Of a DNA stretch of 64,000 nucleotides, positions 43,281 through 50,968 are shown piece after piece (the first letter of the stretch is position 1; every line of letters begins with the position of its first letter). The notes beneath the pieces are model-generated. The model saw only the letters and a list, made by a program, of their open reading frames with translations. It ran no database searches and was not told the origin of the DNA. Position numbers and translations under genes: made by a program. Origin of the DNA: Gordonia tangerina (lineage in GTDB: Bacteria > Actinomycetota > Actinomycetes > Mycobacteriales > Mycobacteriaceae); the NCBI RefSeq assembly GCF_021556435.1, contig NZ_JAKGCU010000024.1:18188-82187 (forward strand), written 5' to 3'.

Positions 43281-44552
43281 GTGCGGGTGACTGAGGAGAA
43301 ACAGCGGCGGGTGGCTGCTGCGTGTGCCCGCCAGTGGGGGCTGATCACCTCGGCGCAGATCGCGGTGCTGGGGCTGCACGGCCAAGACGCCAAGCGAATG
43401 CGCGATGCCGGAGTCCTGATCACTGTGCAGCGCGGCGTGCATCGCCACCACCATGTCACCGAGACCGTGCCGACGCTGCTGACCGACGCGCGGTGCGCCT
43501 GGCTGCTGACGCGCCCGGCGATGTGGCACGAGGATCGGTTGGCGTTGCCCGCTCCGGACGCGGTAGTGACGGCGACGACAGCATTGGCCCTGCACGGCAT
43601 CACCACCACACAGGGTGTATTGCCGGAGATCGCCATGGACACCGAGCGGTCCTACCGATCGACCGCACGCATCCTGACTCCGCCCGACGGCCTCGACTGG
43701 TCACAGGTGCAACTGATCGACGGATTGCCGATCGCGCCGCCGATCCCGGCGCTGGCCGCCGTCATCGCGGCTGCTGCGGCTGATCACAGCGTCGAGCGCA
43801 GCGTTGACCTGACGGCGTTCGTGGCCTCCGCTGTCGCGCACATCTGCGCCGACGCCGCCGATCACCCCGACAGTGAGGCGGTCATCGGTGCGGTGGCCAG
43901 TGTGGTCGGCCGACGCTCCACCCAGGTCGTCGACGTCACACAGATGCTGGCCAGCATCTGCCGCACCGCCGGGGTGCCAGAACAGGTCCTCGCTCAGACG
44001 GTGCTAGCCGGGCAGTGGAATCTGGCGGTACCCGTTGACCGCACCCGCCAGGCGGTTGCGGCCGTACTCGCCGCCGTGTTCACCGGACCGACCCCGGCAC
44101 TGCCGGCGGTGCTTACCGGACTGTTCAGTGCCGACCCGCCGGGGCGGGTGTGGCAGTGCGCGCACCGCGGGTGTCCGGATCGCGCGACCGGGTCGGGCTA
44201 CTGCTCGCGCCACCGCGTCCTCGAGGTCCGCACCCGCACCACCCGCCCCGCCACCGACGGGGACGAAATACCCCGGTCGGGGTTCGGCCTCTACGGTCGC
44301 CTCGACGACGACGGACACACAGTCCTGTGCCACGAATGCGGCCGCCGACTCCGACACATCAACGCACGGCACCTCGCCGGCCACGACATGACCGCCGCCG
44401 ACTACCGTCTGGCCCACGGCATCTCACCGATGGTCGGCCTCATCAGCAGCGACGGCCACCGCCGACGCGCCCAGAACTCATTCGACCAGGACAGACCGGA
44501 CATGCTGCGCCGACTGCGCCCCACATCGACAAGTCCGACCAGGCGGCGGTGA
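43281..44552 (+). CDS. AbiEi-like winged-helix / MucR-like zinc-finger fusion
   Basis: A 423-residue protein from GTG 43281 (GGGGAGG lies 11 bp upstream; GTG 43272 or 43287 are alternatives). The N-terminal 60 residues, ARQWGLITSAQIAVLGLHGQ then MRDAGVLITVQRGVHRHH, match the winged helix of AbiEi-type antitoxins. A middle region of about 200 residues follows. Near the C-terminus are a CxxC/HxC-type cluster (CAHRGCPDRATGSGYCSRH) and a MucR/Ros-like finger (CHECGRRLRHINARHLAGHD, MTAADYRLAHGIS). No AbiEii-type toxin gene lies next to it. It is probably a transcription regulator; convergent with the Cas12m-like gene. Confidence 0.65.
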   Translation: MRVTEEKQRRVAAACARQWGLITSAQIAVLGLHGQDAKRMRDAGVLITVQRGVHRHHHVTETVPTLLTDARCAWLLTRPAMWHEDRLALPAPDAVVTATTALALHGITTTQGVLPEIAMDTERSYRSTARILTPPDGLDWSQVQLIDGLPIAPPIPALAAVIAAAAADHSVERSVDLTAFVASAVAHICADAADHPDSEAVIGAVASVVGRRSTQVVDVTQMLASICRTAGVPEQVLAQTVLAGQWNLAVPVDRTRQAVAAVLAAVFTGPTPALPAVLTGLFSADPPGRVWQCAHRGCPDRATGSGYCSRHRVLEVRTRTTRPATDGDEIPRSGFGLYGRLDDDGHTVLCHECGRRLRHINARHLAGHDMTAADYRLAHGISPMVGLISSDGHRRRAQNSFDQDRPDMLRRLRPTSTSPTRRR

Positions 44553-44580
44553 CTGCCCCGAACAGACCCGAGCCATATCA

Positions 44581-44771
44581 GTAGCCGCAGCTTTGCCCGT
44601 ATTGCTGCGGAGGTATTTGCCGAGGGCACAGGGCTACGCTGGTGATAGGTAGCGGCACGCCCCGAAAGTGCCGACGCATGGTAACTGCGAACATCGGTCC
44701 CAGGCCGACCCTTAATAGGCGCAGCGGGTATGGTTCACGCTACTGGTAGCGATGCACCACCCTCAGCATCG
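44581..44771 (-). ncRNA. Three similar hairpins between the fusion gene and the Cas12m-like gene
   Basis: Three stem-loops, each preceded on the plus strand by GTAG: CCGCAGC/GCTGCGG (44585-44610), CGGCAC/GTGCCG (44653-44673) and CGATGC/GCATCG (44750-44771), loops 9-12 bases that all contain CCC. Stem sequences differ but pairing is kept, so structure rather than sequence is conserved. On the effector's coding strand each stem is followed by CTAC. They lie directly downstream of the effector gene, where guide arrays or guide-like RNAs usually sit. They are not identical repeats, so a normal CRISPR array is not supported. Confidence 0.4.
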
Positions 44772-44781
44772 ACAATTACGC

Positions 44782-46602
44782 TTATACGTCCCTGACCGCG
44801 GTCGGGGCATCACCCGATGCGCGGGTGAGCATTGTCGCCGTCGCCGCGCGATGCTGGTCGTAGCGGTGCCCGCAGCCCTGACACACCATTGCGCCGTCGA
44901 GCACGGTGCGGGTGCTGCTGGTGTGACCGCACTGCGGGTGAGTGGTGGCCAATCCTGACGCCGACACGGTCACCACCTCCACCCCGTCGCGGTGGGCCGC
45001 CGCCACCAGCAACTCGCGGAGCGATCCCGGCGCGACCACCGCGCGGCGCTGCGCCACCCGGCGCCGCACCTGCGGGTGGAGCGCTGTGTCGCCGCGGGCA
45101 GCTGCGGCGGCGATGTCGGGCAACGACAAGTCGTCGACGACCACCCGCCCCGCCAGGCCGACCAGGTGGGCGGCGGCCTGCCGGTAGAGGTCGCGGCGGC
45201 GGCGTAACGCCTTGGTGCGGGCATGTTCCTGGCGTCGCCACACCGGAATATCGTTGTGCCGCCACTGTTCTAGCGTTGCGATGATATCGGAGGCGTCGTC
45301 GGGTGGCTGCTGGGTCCACTGCTGGTGCAGCCACGCCAGCCGCGCCGGGCTCGCCCAGCGGGCCACCTCGGTGGGGGCGAGAACCTGATTCGGGTCACTC
45401 GGGTGGGGGACGGGCCCGTGCTCGGTGAGCCAGTCGACCACCGCCGCACGGGTGTGTCGCATCGCTTCGATGCGGCCGGCACCCAGCGTGGCCGCGTGCG
45501 CGACCTGGTCGGGCACCGACCGCGGCAGCCGCACCTGCCCGGTCATGCCGTCGGGGTCGACGGAGATCACCTCGCGCAGATGCGCCGCGATGCTGATCGG
45601 CCGACTCGACCGCCAGTCGGCGACGATCAGGTGCTCACCACCGTCGCGCCACCCCAACCGCACCGCCACGTCCGGACCCGCCGACACCTCGGCCGCGGCG
45701 TCATCGATGCGGGCCACCACCGAAATCTGGGCGCGCCGCTGGTCACTGACCCGCGACACCGTCAACCGGGCGAGCACGATCTCGGCGCCGGCGGCCAGCA
45801 TGCGGTGCTGTTGGACCGGCACCTGCAGCCACACAGGGTGTCCCTGGTGCTGGCCGCACCGCATCCGCACCGTCACCCGACCCCGGCGGCGCTGCTCGGC
45901 GCGCGTCAACCCCGCCCATTCGTGCGGATCGGTCCACGGCACCACCAACAGATTGCGGTACCGTCCGTCCGGGTCGGCGATCGCGGCCGGGGTGCGCGCG
46001 GGGCCGCCAGCCTCACGCTGCAGCTGCACCGTGAGGGTGCCGGTGCCATCGAACCGGCGCCGTTTGAGGTTCGCACTGCGACCCTGCTTGCGTTGCGCGG
46101 TGATCTTTTTCATCGTCGACTTGTGGTTGGCGACCACCTCATTGAACGTCGCCCAAAACAGGTCGCCGTCGGTGCAGAACTGTTTGTAGAGCTGCTTGTG
46201 CCGGGCATACAACTGCTCATGGATCTGCCGGATCTGCGGGTCGACCACCGGCCGTGCGAGGCTGATCTCGCTGCGCCGCCGCACCCGGGCCTCCCGCACC
46301 GCCCGACGTGCCTGCGCCAACCGGGCGGCCGGCGGACCGGTGACACGGCGGCGGGTTCCGCCCCGCAGATCGGCCACCACCTGCTCGGCCGCGGAGACCT
46401 CCTGCTGGGCCAGGGCGAGTGCTTCTTCGGCGGCAGCCACCTGCGGCACCTGCGACCACACCCCGCGCAGCGTCTCCTCCACCTCGAGCTGCGCGGTGAC
46501 CAGCTCCTCCCGCAGCTGATGGGCCAACCGCAACTGCGACTGCAACATCGGCGGAAACTCCCACCGGTAATGCACCCCCATGGTGACCGCAACGACCGCC
46601 AC
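44782..46602 (-). CDS. cas12m: Cas12m (type V-M, formerly V-U1) effector-like protein
   Basis: A 606-residue protein; GTG 46602 follows GAAGGGG. Residues 8-35 (MGVHYRWEFPPML, LRLAHQLREELV) and 184-222 (FDGTGTLTVQLQREAGG, GRYRNLL) match what I remember of mycobacterial and Gordonia Cas12m proteins. The RuvC parts are VAVRLGWR (312-319, the usual Asp is Arg), VVVDDLSL (487-494) and YDQHRAAT (581-588, the usual second Asp is His). A zinc ribbon has Cys558, Cys574 and Cys577, with one Cys missing. Known Cas12m binds DNA through a crRNA and silences without cutting. With two RuvC positions changed, binding only is likely here. No array lies nearby. Confidence 0.85.
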   Translation of the reverse strand: MAVVAVTMGVHYRWEFPPMLQSQLRLAHQLREELVTAQLEVEETLRGVWSQVPQVAAAEEALALAQQEVSAAEQVVADLRGGTRRRVTGPPAARLAQARRAVREARVRRRSEISLARPVVDPQIRQIHEQLYARHKQLYKQFCTDGDLFWATFNEVVANHKSTMKKITAQRKQGRSANLKRRRFDGTGTLTVQLQREAGGPARTPAAIADPDGRYRNLLVVPWTDPHEWAGLTRAEQRRRGRVTVRMRCGQHQGHPVWLQVPVQQHRMLAAGAEIVLARLTVSRVSDQRRAQISVVARIDDAAAEVSAGPDVAVRLGWRDGGEHLIVADWRSSRPISIAAHLREVISVDPDGMTGQVRLPRSVPDQVAHAATLGAGRIEAMRHTRAAVVDWLTEHGPVPHPSDPNQVLAPTEVARWASPARLAWLHQQWTQQPPDDASDIIATLEQWRHNDIPVWRRQEHARTKALRRRRDLYRQAAAHLVGLAGRVVVDDLSLPDIAAAAARGDTALHPQVRRRVAQRRAVVAPGSLRELLVAAAHRDGVEVVTVSASGLATTHPQCGHTSSTRTVLDGAMVCQGCGHRYDQHRAATATMLTRASGDAPTAVRDV

Positions 46603-46756
46603 CCCAACACCCCTTCACCGTCTGCCGACCGACAGGCCGGCCCGCACGCTCGCATCGTAGGCCAACCGCTGCCACCACCAGGCACCTCGACGGCAGGCCC
46701 CCCAAGACAGCGACCGAGGTGGCCCCGGGAACATTCGCGGCCGCTGGGCGCATCTC

Positions 46757-46786
46757 ATCGGTGTCTGCATCGCGGCAGACACCGAT
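46757..46786. terminator. Perfect 12-bp hairpin upstream of the small secreted peptide gene
   Basis: Arms ATCGGTGTCTGC (46757-46768) and GCAGACACCGAT (46775-46786) with loop ATCGCG. It ends 24 bp before the ATG of the 45-residue peptide, so it would lie in that gene's 5' leader if transcription starts upstream. It may be an attenuator or a border of the effector locus. Confidence 0.5.
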
Positions 46787-46809
46787 ACCCAGGGAGAAAG
46801 GCACCCATC

Positions 46810-46947
46810 ATGTTCGCGACACCCTCATCGAGCGCCCCAGCCCGCCGCGTACACGCCGCTGCCGGCGGACTGGTGCTGGCCGCCAGCCTCGCCGCTGTAC
46901 CCGCCAGTGCCGGACCGGTCCAGCCGGGCACCCAGCTCTGCCACTGA
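46810..46947 (+). CDS. Tiny exported peptide precursor
   Basis: A 45-residue frame with AAAGG 9 bp before its ATG. It is almost entirely a signal peptide: polar start with Arg-Arg, hydrophobic core (AAAGGLVLAASLAAV) and a classical cleavage site PASA. The remaining mature part would be only about 11 residues, GPVQPGTQLCH. It stands at the head of the exported-protein cluster. It could be a peptide signal or a leftover of a longer gene; the intact ribosome site and clean stop favour a real gene. Confidence 0.55.
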   Translation: MFATPSSSAPARRVHAAAGGLVLAASLAAVPASAGPVQPGTQLCH

Positions 46948-47019
46948 CCCACACCAACCACCCTGAGTGACACCACGACCCGAGGACAGAGCAGAACACG
47001 GGCCTGTCCCCATCGTCGG

Positions 47020-47039
47020 TGTCGTTCAGGTGAACGACA
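47020..47039. promoter_or_regulatory. 20-bp dyad in the MspA-porin promoter region
   Basis: TGTCGTTCA and TGAACGACA (47020-47028, 47031-47039) are perfect reverse complements around GG. About 28 bp later comes a -10-like GCTAACGT near 47064. The dyad lies where a -35 box would be, so it is a good operator candidate for the porin gene. Confidence 0.5.
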
Positions 47040-47113
47040 GTCACGGCGAACCAGATCCGCCGTGCTAACGTCCGATTTTGCTGACTGCATGTAGCGATCT
47101 GCGGGGGGATCAC

Positions 47114-47152
47114 TGGGGAAGGCAGCACCCGATCACGGGTGCGCCTACCCCA
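47114..47152 (+). promoter_or_regulatory. Stable 5' leader hairpin of the MspA-like gene
   Basis: Nested pairs TGGGG/CCCCA, GGC/GCC and GCACCCG/CGGGTGC (15 pairs, small A-rich internal loops, ATCA apical loop) form one long stem-loop 50 bp before the ATG. Position and stability suggest control of message stability or translation. I do not recognise a known riboswitch. Confidence 0.45.
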
Positions 47153-47203
47153 AAGCGTCGACGTCTCCCTGCGGGCCTGCCCCAACAGAGGAGAAATACC
47201 CCG

Positions 47204-47875
47204 ATGATGAGACGCTGGATGTCTCGAAGCGCCCTGGCCCTGCTGGCCGCGGCCGCAGGATTGGCGCTGATCGCGCCGTCGGCCGCCGACGCGGCCACCA
47301 GTTCCCGAGTGCAGAAAACTCAGGACGGCATCTATCTCGAGGTGTCACAGAAAAACCTGAAGATCCGGTCGGTGCCGCCGCTGGATTCCTCCCCGATGAG
47401 CCGCGAAGCGTTCCTCGGCGCCACCAACACCGCCACCATCACCGGCCCCCGCGGCACCCTGATCCAGAGCGCCGACTTCGAAACCGGCTACCAGATCGGC
47501 TACCCGGTGTCGTTCGCGCCCACCGGTATCGCGGTCACCATGTCCACACCGAGCCTCAGCGTCGGCGGCGGTGTCAACATCTCGCCGACCATCACCCCGA
47601 CCGAGATCCCGATCGGCGGCGACGTCAGCGCCGACGTGACAGTCATTCCCGCCCAGACCCTGTCGTTCACCGTCGAACACGGCGGAATCACCGACGTGCC
47701 GCTGGCCCAGGGCGCCATGAACTCACCGCGCGCCTCAGCGGACTTCGCCGGCGTGCATCTGATGGTCAACTCGGCCATGGGCCCGGTCACCGTACGGACC
47801 TACACCAAGATGCGGGTGCGCACCGCCACCGGCACCTCCGAAGTCGTCACCTACGGTCCCGCGTGGAGGATCTGA
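47204..47875 (+). CDS. MspA-family mycomembrane porin
   Basis: A 223-residue exported protein; ATG 47204 follows AGAGGAG. Signal peptide about 1-30 (cleavage ADA-ATS). The mature part matches MspA porins: QKTQDGIYLEVSQKNLKIRS, then REAFLGATNTATI, the repeated strands SPTITPTEIPIGGDVSADV, and the typical end GVHLMVNSAMGPVTVRTYTK. MspA forms octameric hydrophilic pores in the mycolic-acid outer membrane. Finding it on a mobile element implies that it can change nutrient or drug uptake of a new host. It overlaps no neighbour; the next gene starts 2 bp after its stop. Confidence 0.88.
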   Translation: MMRRWMSRSALALLAAAAGLALIAPSAADAATSSRVQKTQDGIYLEVSQKNLKIRSVPPLDSSPMSREAFLGATNTATITGPRGTLIQSADFETGYQIGYPVSFAPTGIAVTMSTPSLSVGGGVNISPTITPTEIPIGGDVSADVTVIPAQTLSFTVEHGGITDVPLAQGAMNSPRASADFAGVHLMVNSAMGPVTVRTYTKMRVRTATGTSEVVTYGPAWRI

Positions 47876-47876
47876 C

Positions 47877-48281
47877 ATGCCCGATACCCCACAACCGTCG
47901 AGACCGACAGTGCCGCAGATTATTCGATGGGTCGCGCCGGTCGTACTCGCGGGCGGAGTGCTCGCCACAGCGCTGACCATCGGGTCGGCCGGCGCCGATA
48001 CCCCGACCAGCCCGCCGCCGGCGACCGCCGCCGAGGACACCACCACCGCACCCACCGACCCGACCGAACCCACCGAACCCACCGAGCCGACCGCACCGGT
48101 CGAGCCCGGCGGCACCACGCTGGAAACCACCATCATCGAAACCGCACCACCAGCCGCAGCACCACCACCGGCCGGTGCGGACACTGACTCGCCGGCAGAC
48201 GGGGCAACCCCGGGTGGCTGGTTCGTTCTCGGCGAAGCTGCTCCAGCGGTCCCCGAACCCGGATCGTTCGTCCTGCCCTAG
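47877..48281 (+). CDS. Exported Pro/Thr-rich protein
   Basis: A 134-residue protein beginning 2 bp after the porin stop, so co-transcribed with it. One hydrophobic signal or anchor helix (about 18-40, RWVAPVVLAGGVLATALTI). The rest is low-complexity, with TEPTEPTEP-type repeats and Pro/Ala stretches, ending in PEPGSFVLP. It may be a cell-wall-spanning or surface linker protein that accompanies the porin. No family recognised. Confidence 0.6.
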   Translation: MPDTPQPSRPTVPQIIRWVAPVVLAGGVLATALTIGSAGADTPTSPPPATAAEDTTTAPTDPTEPTEPTEPTAPVEPGGTTLETTIIETAPPAAAPPPAGADTDSPADGATPGGWFVLGEAAPAVPEPGSFVLP

Positions 48282-48341
48282 CAACCCCCAGGCCGCCACC
48301 AGCAGAGGGGGCGGCCACAGCAGAAGGTTGGAACACATCAG

Positions 48342-48836
48342 ATGACATCGATGACGTCGAGACGACGGCTCATCGCCGCGACCTGCGCGGCCGCCGGCGT
48401 GATGTTCGCCAGCGTGCTCGGAGCGGCGAGCGCCCAGGCGGCCTACCCCACAGGGTGGACCGATATCGCCGGCACCTGTGCCGAGGCGCCCGCCGTCGGG
48501 GCCACAGTGCCGATCACCGACCGCGCCAACCACACCACCAGCAGCTCGCCGTGGGTGAAGGTCAACGCCCAGCAAGCCGGGCAGCTGACCGGCTACCAGT
48601 CGTATGTGGTGGCCTTCGACACCGCACGAGTGACCTCGGTGCAGTGCACCAACGGTCGCCTCGCAGTACGCAAGGTCTACGACAGCGGCATCGTGACCAC
48701 CACCAACCGGGTCGACTGGTCACACAGTGGCGGCACCTCCCCGCAGGTCCTCAACCGTCACACCGACCGGATGGCGTTCTCGGCGCTGACCTGCCACCAC
48801 AACTGGTGCGCCCCCACGGCCACCCTCAACCCCTGA
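48342..48836 (+). CDS. Secreted Cys-containing protein
   Basis: A 164-residue exported protein with an Arg-rich start (MTSMTSRRRLIAATCAAAGV) and cleavage near AQA-AYP. The mature domain of about 130 residues has four Cys (GTCAEAP, VQCTNGR, LTCHHNWC), probably forming two disulfides, and many Thr/Ser. No family recognised. It follows the Pro-rich gene by 60 bp with AGAAGG upstream. Confidence 0.6.
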   Translation: MTSMTSRRRLIAATCAAAGVMFASVLGAASAQAAYPTGWTDIAGTCAEAPAVGATVPITDRANHTTSSSPWVKVNAQQAGQLTGYQSYVVAFDTARVTSVQCTNGRLAVRKVYDSGIVTTTNRVDWSHSGGTSPQVLNRHTDRMAFSALTCHHNWCAPTATLNP

Positions 48837-48969
48837 CCCAACCCAACGAGTTCTGCAGTCGGGGAACACTTCCGGGCACCACCGACGTCACATCGTGGCC
48901 GCACCACCCGCACAGCCAGTGCGGACACCGAGGCGGCATCAGTAAGCACTCACTGCGAACAAAGGAGAC

Positions 48970-49290
48970 ATGTACATGACCACACCGAGCAGGACACGAC
49001 TGGCAGCCACGGTCGCTGTCGGGATCGGCACCTGCGCGATCGCCGGCGCGGTCGCCGCAGCACCCGCACACGCCGACATCTACTCCGGATTCGGCAGCAA
49101 AGCCTCGTGCGAGAGCACCCGCAGCGCCAAGATCAGCGAAAACGACCGCAAGGTCGCCGCCCAAAAACGTGAGCAGCAACGGCTCAACGCCCAAGGCAAA
49201 CTGGCCCCCTACCCGGGACCCAGCCTGTCGGTGAGCCCCTGTACACCGACCGGCGGTGGATGGAAATTCACCACCACCTACGTGTCCTGA
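48970..49290 (+). CDS. Secreted small Cys-containing protein
   Basis: A 106-residue exported protein (signal peptide to APAHA-DIY). The mature 67 residues have two Cys (KASCESTR, VSPCTPTG) and a charged helix KISENDRKVAAQKREQQRLN. Ribosome site AAAGGAG lies 9 bp before ATG. It is the last gene before a very strong terminator, so it closes the exported-protein operon or cluster. Confidence 0.6.
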   Translation: MYMTTPSRTRLAATVAVGIGTCAIAGAVAAAPAHADIYSGFGSKASCESTRSAKISENDRKVAAQKREQQRLNAQGKLAPYPGPSLSVSPCTPTGGGWKFTTTYVS

Positions 49291-49298
49291 CCCACCCC

Positions 49299-49333
49299 AC
49301 GAACGCCGCCGCCCCTCGGGCGGCGGCGTTCGT
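49299..49333 (+). terminator. Very strong terminator hairpin
   Basis: Perfect 16-bp arms ACGAACGCCGCCGCCC and GGGCGGCGGCGTTCGT (49299-49314, 49318-49333) around a CTC loop, 9 bp after the stop of the last secreted-protein gene. Confidence 0.85.
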
Positions 49334-49446
49334 CGGCCCCGTCTGCGGACAAGCCCCGCGTCGTAGATCAGCGAAAGTTCTTTCAACCGCATCAGGTCGG
49401 AACCTAAACCCAGAATTCTCGACACCTACCAACCTGCAGACCAGAA

Positions 49447-49491
49447 CTGCGCCGGATCTGCCGGGTCGGGGGTCTGGCAGATCCGGCGCAG
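49447..49491. terminator. Second strong hairpin in a gene-free gap
   Basis: Perfect 16-bp arms CTGCGCCGGATCTGCC (49447-49462) and GGCAGATCCGGCGCAG (49476-49491), loop of 13. No gene lies between it and the terminator at 49299-49333; the 49291-49621 gap holds only these two hairpins. It may insulate the cluster or mark a former gene border. Confidence 0.6.
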
Positions 49492-49621
49492 CCATACCGT
49501 CAGTCGTCCGCAGGCACACCCAGCGTTACATCGCGAGGCGACGGCGGCCCCTCACCGGGCCAAGCGCGTACAGTCACACCACATACCCGCAGAAGCGATG
49601 CAGCCCTAGGTCGGAGCAGTC

Positions 49622-49840
49622 ATGACACACGGACAGCCTGACGATCCTCCCGCCCCGCCGTCCGGGTTCTGGGAACAAACCCACCAACTCCTCCGTCACG
49701 AACGTGACCTGTGGCAGGCCGGCATCGATGTCCCCGACTGGTGGTCCTCATCCGAGGCCATCAGCCCAGAAGTCGCCGACCCGAGTGGCACTCGAAGCGC
49801 ATCGCAGTCGTATCCGACGCCATCTGACGACACGGCATAG
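49622..49840 (+). CDS. Hypothetical small acidic protein
   Basis: A 72-residue protein; GGAG lies 5 bp before ATG 49622. It is polar with several Trp (SGFWEQTHQLLRHERDLWQA, DVPDWWSSSEAIS) and no signal peptide. No family recognised; real by ribosome site and composition, function unknown. Confidence 0.5.
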   Translation: MTHGQPDDPPAPPSGFWEQTHQLLRHERDLWQAGIDVPDWWSSSEAISPEVADPSGTRSASQSYPTPSDDTA

Positions 49841-49963
49841 GTGTTGGTGCGGGCTGAACGAGACGCCCAGATTCCGCTGACCGGAACCATATTCGGTACG
49901 AACCGGCCGAGCCGTCACTCGACGACCCCGGAGAGCCGTGCCCGGGGTGGGCGGTGGTGGCGC

Positions 49964-50281
49964 CTAGTCGTCGGCTTGCAGCGTCTCTTCCATCATCGTG
50001 ATCATCCGAGCTTCGTAGTCTTCTCGGTTGATAAAGCGTGCGCTGAAGCCTTCCTCGGCATGCAGACCCAGCGCGGCAGCCTCGCCCAGTCCGATTCGGC
50101 GCGAATGATAGTCAGCGTCGTCGAGGCGCGCTTCGAGGGTTTCGCGCAGCAGGTCGAGGGCGGCTTCTTTGGACTCGGCGGTGACCGACCAGTCCTCGCC
50201 GCCGTAGCGGGCGGTCCATACACCGTGGTCCTCGGAGAACAACGCTTGCTGCGTGACGTGCAACCGTGGTTGATCACTCAT
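49964..50281 (-). CDS. Hypothetical protein with HicB-like fold pattern
   Basis: A 105-residue acidic protein. The first half, LFSEDHGVWTARYGGEDWSV then TAESKEAALDLLRETL, has the strand-strand-helix rhythm of HicB-type antitoxins and related partial RNase-H-like folds. The second half is helical. No HicA-type toxin is adjacent, and the C-terminal DNA-binding domain of full HicB is not visible. Its downstream neighbour lies 10 bp away upstream on the same strand. Confidence 0.55.
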   Translation of the reverse strand: MSDQPRLHVTQQALFSEDHGVWTARYGGEDWSVTAESKEAALDLLRETLEARLDDADYHSRRIGLGEAAALGLHAEEGFSARFINREDYEARMITMMEETLQADD

Positions 50282-50291
50282 CGTGCACCTC

Positions 50292-50507
50292 TCAACCGTA
50301 GAAGGTCTCTACCATCATTCCGTTCTGCTGGATCACTGTGCAAAAGTGCGTGTACACGCCCGGCTTCGGATTGTCGGCGACGGACAGCGGCTTGCACTTG
50401 ATGGTCATCGGACTCGCCGATGCCGTCGCATCCACGGCCACCGGCATGCCGACCGCGAGCGCGATACCCGCAAGAACCCCAACCACACTCATCCGAATAC
50501 GTGTCAC
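50292..50507 (-). CDS. Small secreted protein
   Basis: A 71-residue protein; GTG 50507 follows AGGAG by 6 bp. Signal peptide about 1-30 (TRIRMSVVGVLAGIALAVGM, cleavage near ASAS). The mature 40 residues have two Cys (IKCKPLS, THFCTVI) that could pair. It lies just upstream of the HicB-like gene and is likely co-transcribed with it. Confidence 0.55.
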   Translation of the reverse strand: MTRIRMSVVGVLAGIALAVGMPVAVDATASASPMTIKCKPLSVADNPKPGVYTHFCTVIQQNGMMVETFYG

Positions 50508-50968
50508 AGGGAGCTCCTCATCAACAACTGACCCGACACGAGACCGCACAGTCGACGAGACCCCACGACCCGTAGGGCGACTCTAAGACATCGACGGACG
50601 TTACGCACAGACTCCGGACGCTTGTCGTTCGCTCGGATGAACACCCCACATCTTCGGTCCACGGGGCGTGGACCGAGGATGTGGGGCAGCACCTGCGGCG
50701 GCGGGCTGTCAGGCCGGTCCCGGCGGTTACAAGTCCGGGCTGTGGCGAACGCGCGTAACCATCAGGAGGTAGGCGCTCGCGCCGCCCGGCGAAGAACGCC
50801 AGAAATCCCCAAGAGGCTGCGATCACCACCGGGCTGATCCAACGGGGTTGTCGAACCCATCGCGGGTGCGCGTGAGCACAAGCGCATCGCAGCCGTCTCC
50901 GCCGCCATCCGACGACCCGGCATAGGTGTCGGTGCGACAGCGGCTGGGCTCGGTGCCTGCCTCGTAGG
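50508..50968. other. Gap of about 460 bp without a supported gene
   Basis: Frames crossing this stretch look like shadows: no ribosome sites, strongly biased composition and no motifs. It contains one strong hairpin (50644-50686) and little else. Confidence 0.45.
50644..50686. terminator. 20-bp hairpin with one wobble pair
   Basis: CCCCACATCTTCGGTCCACG (50644-50663) pairs with the arm at 50667-50686 over 20 positions, one of them a G-T type mismatch; loop GGG. It lies between minus-strand genes and would end transcription of the lipoprotein gene at 51.0-51.6 kb. Confidence 0.7.

Noticed and set aside
44553..44781. CRISPR array for the Cas12m-like gene
   Set aside because: No two stretches here are identical or nearly identical over 25-40 bp. 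The hairpins share structure and a GTAG flank only, and spacing is uneven (68 and 97 bp).
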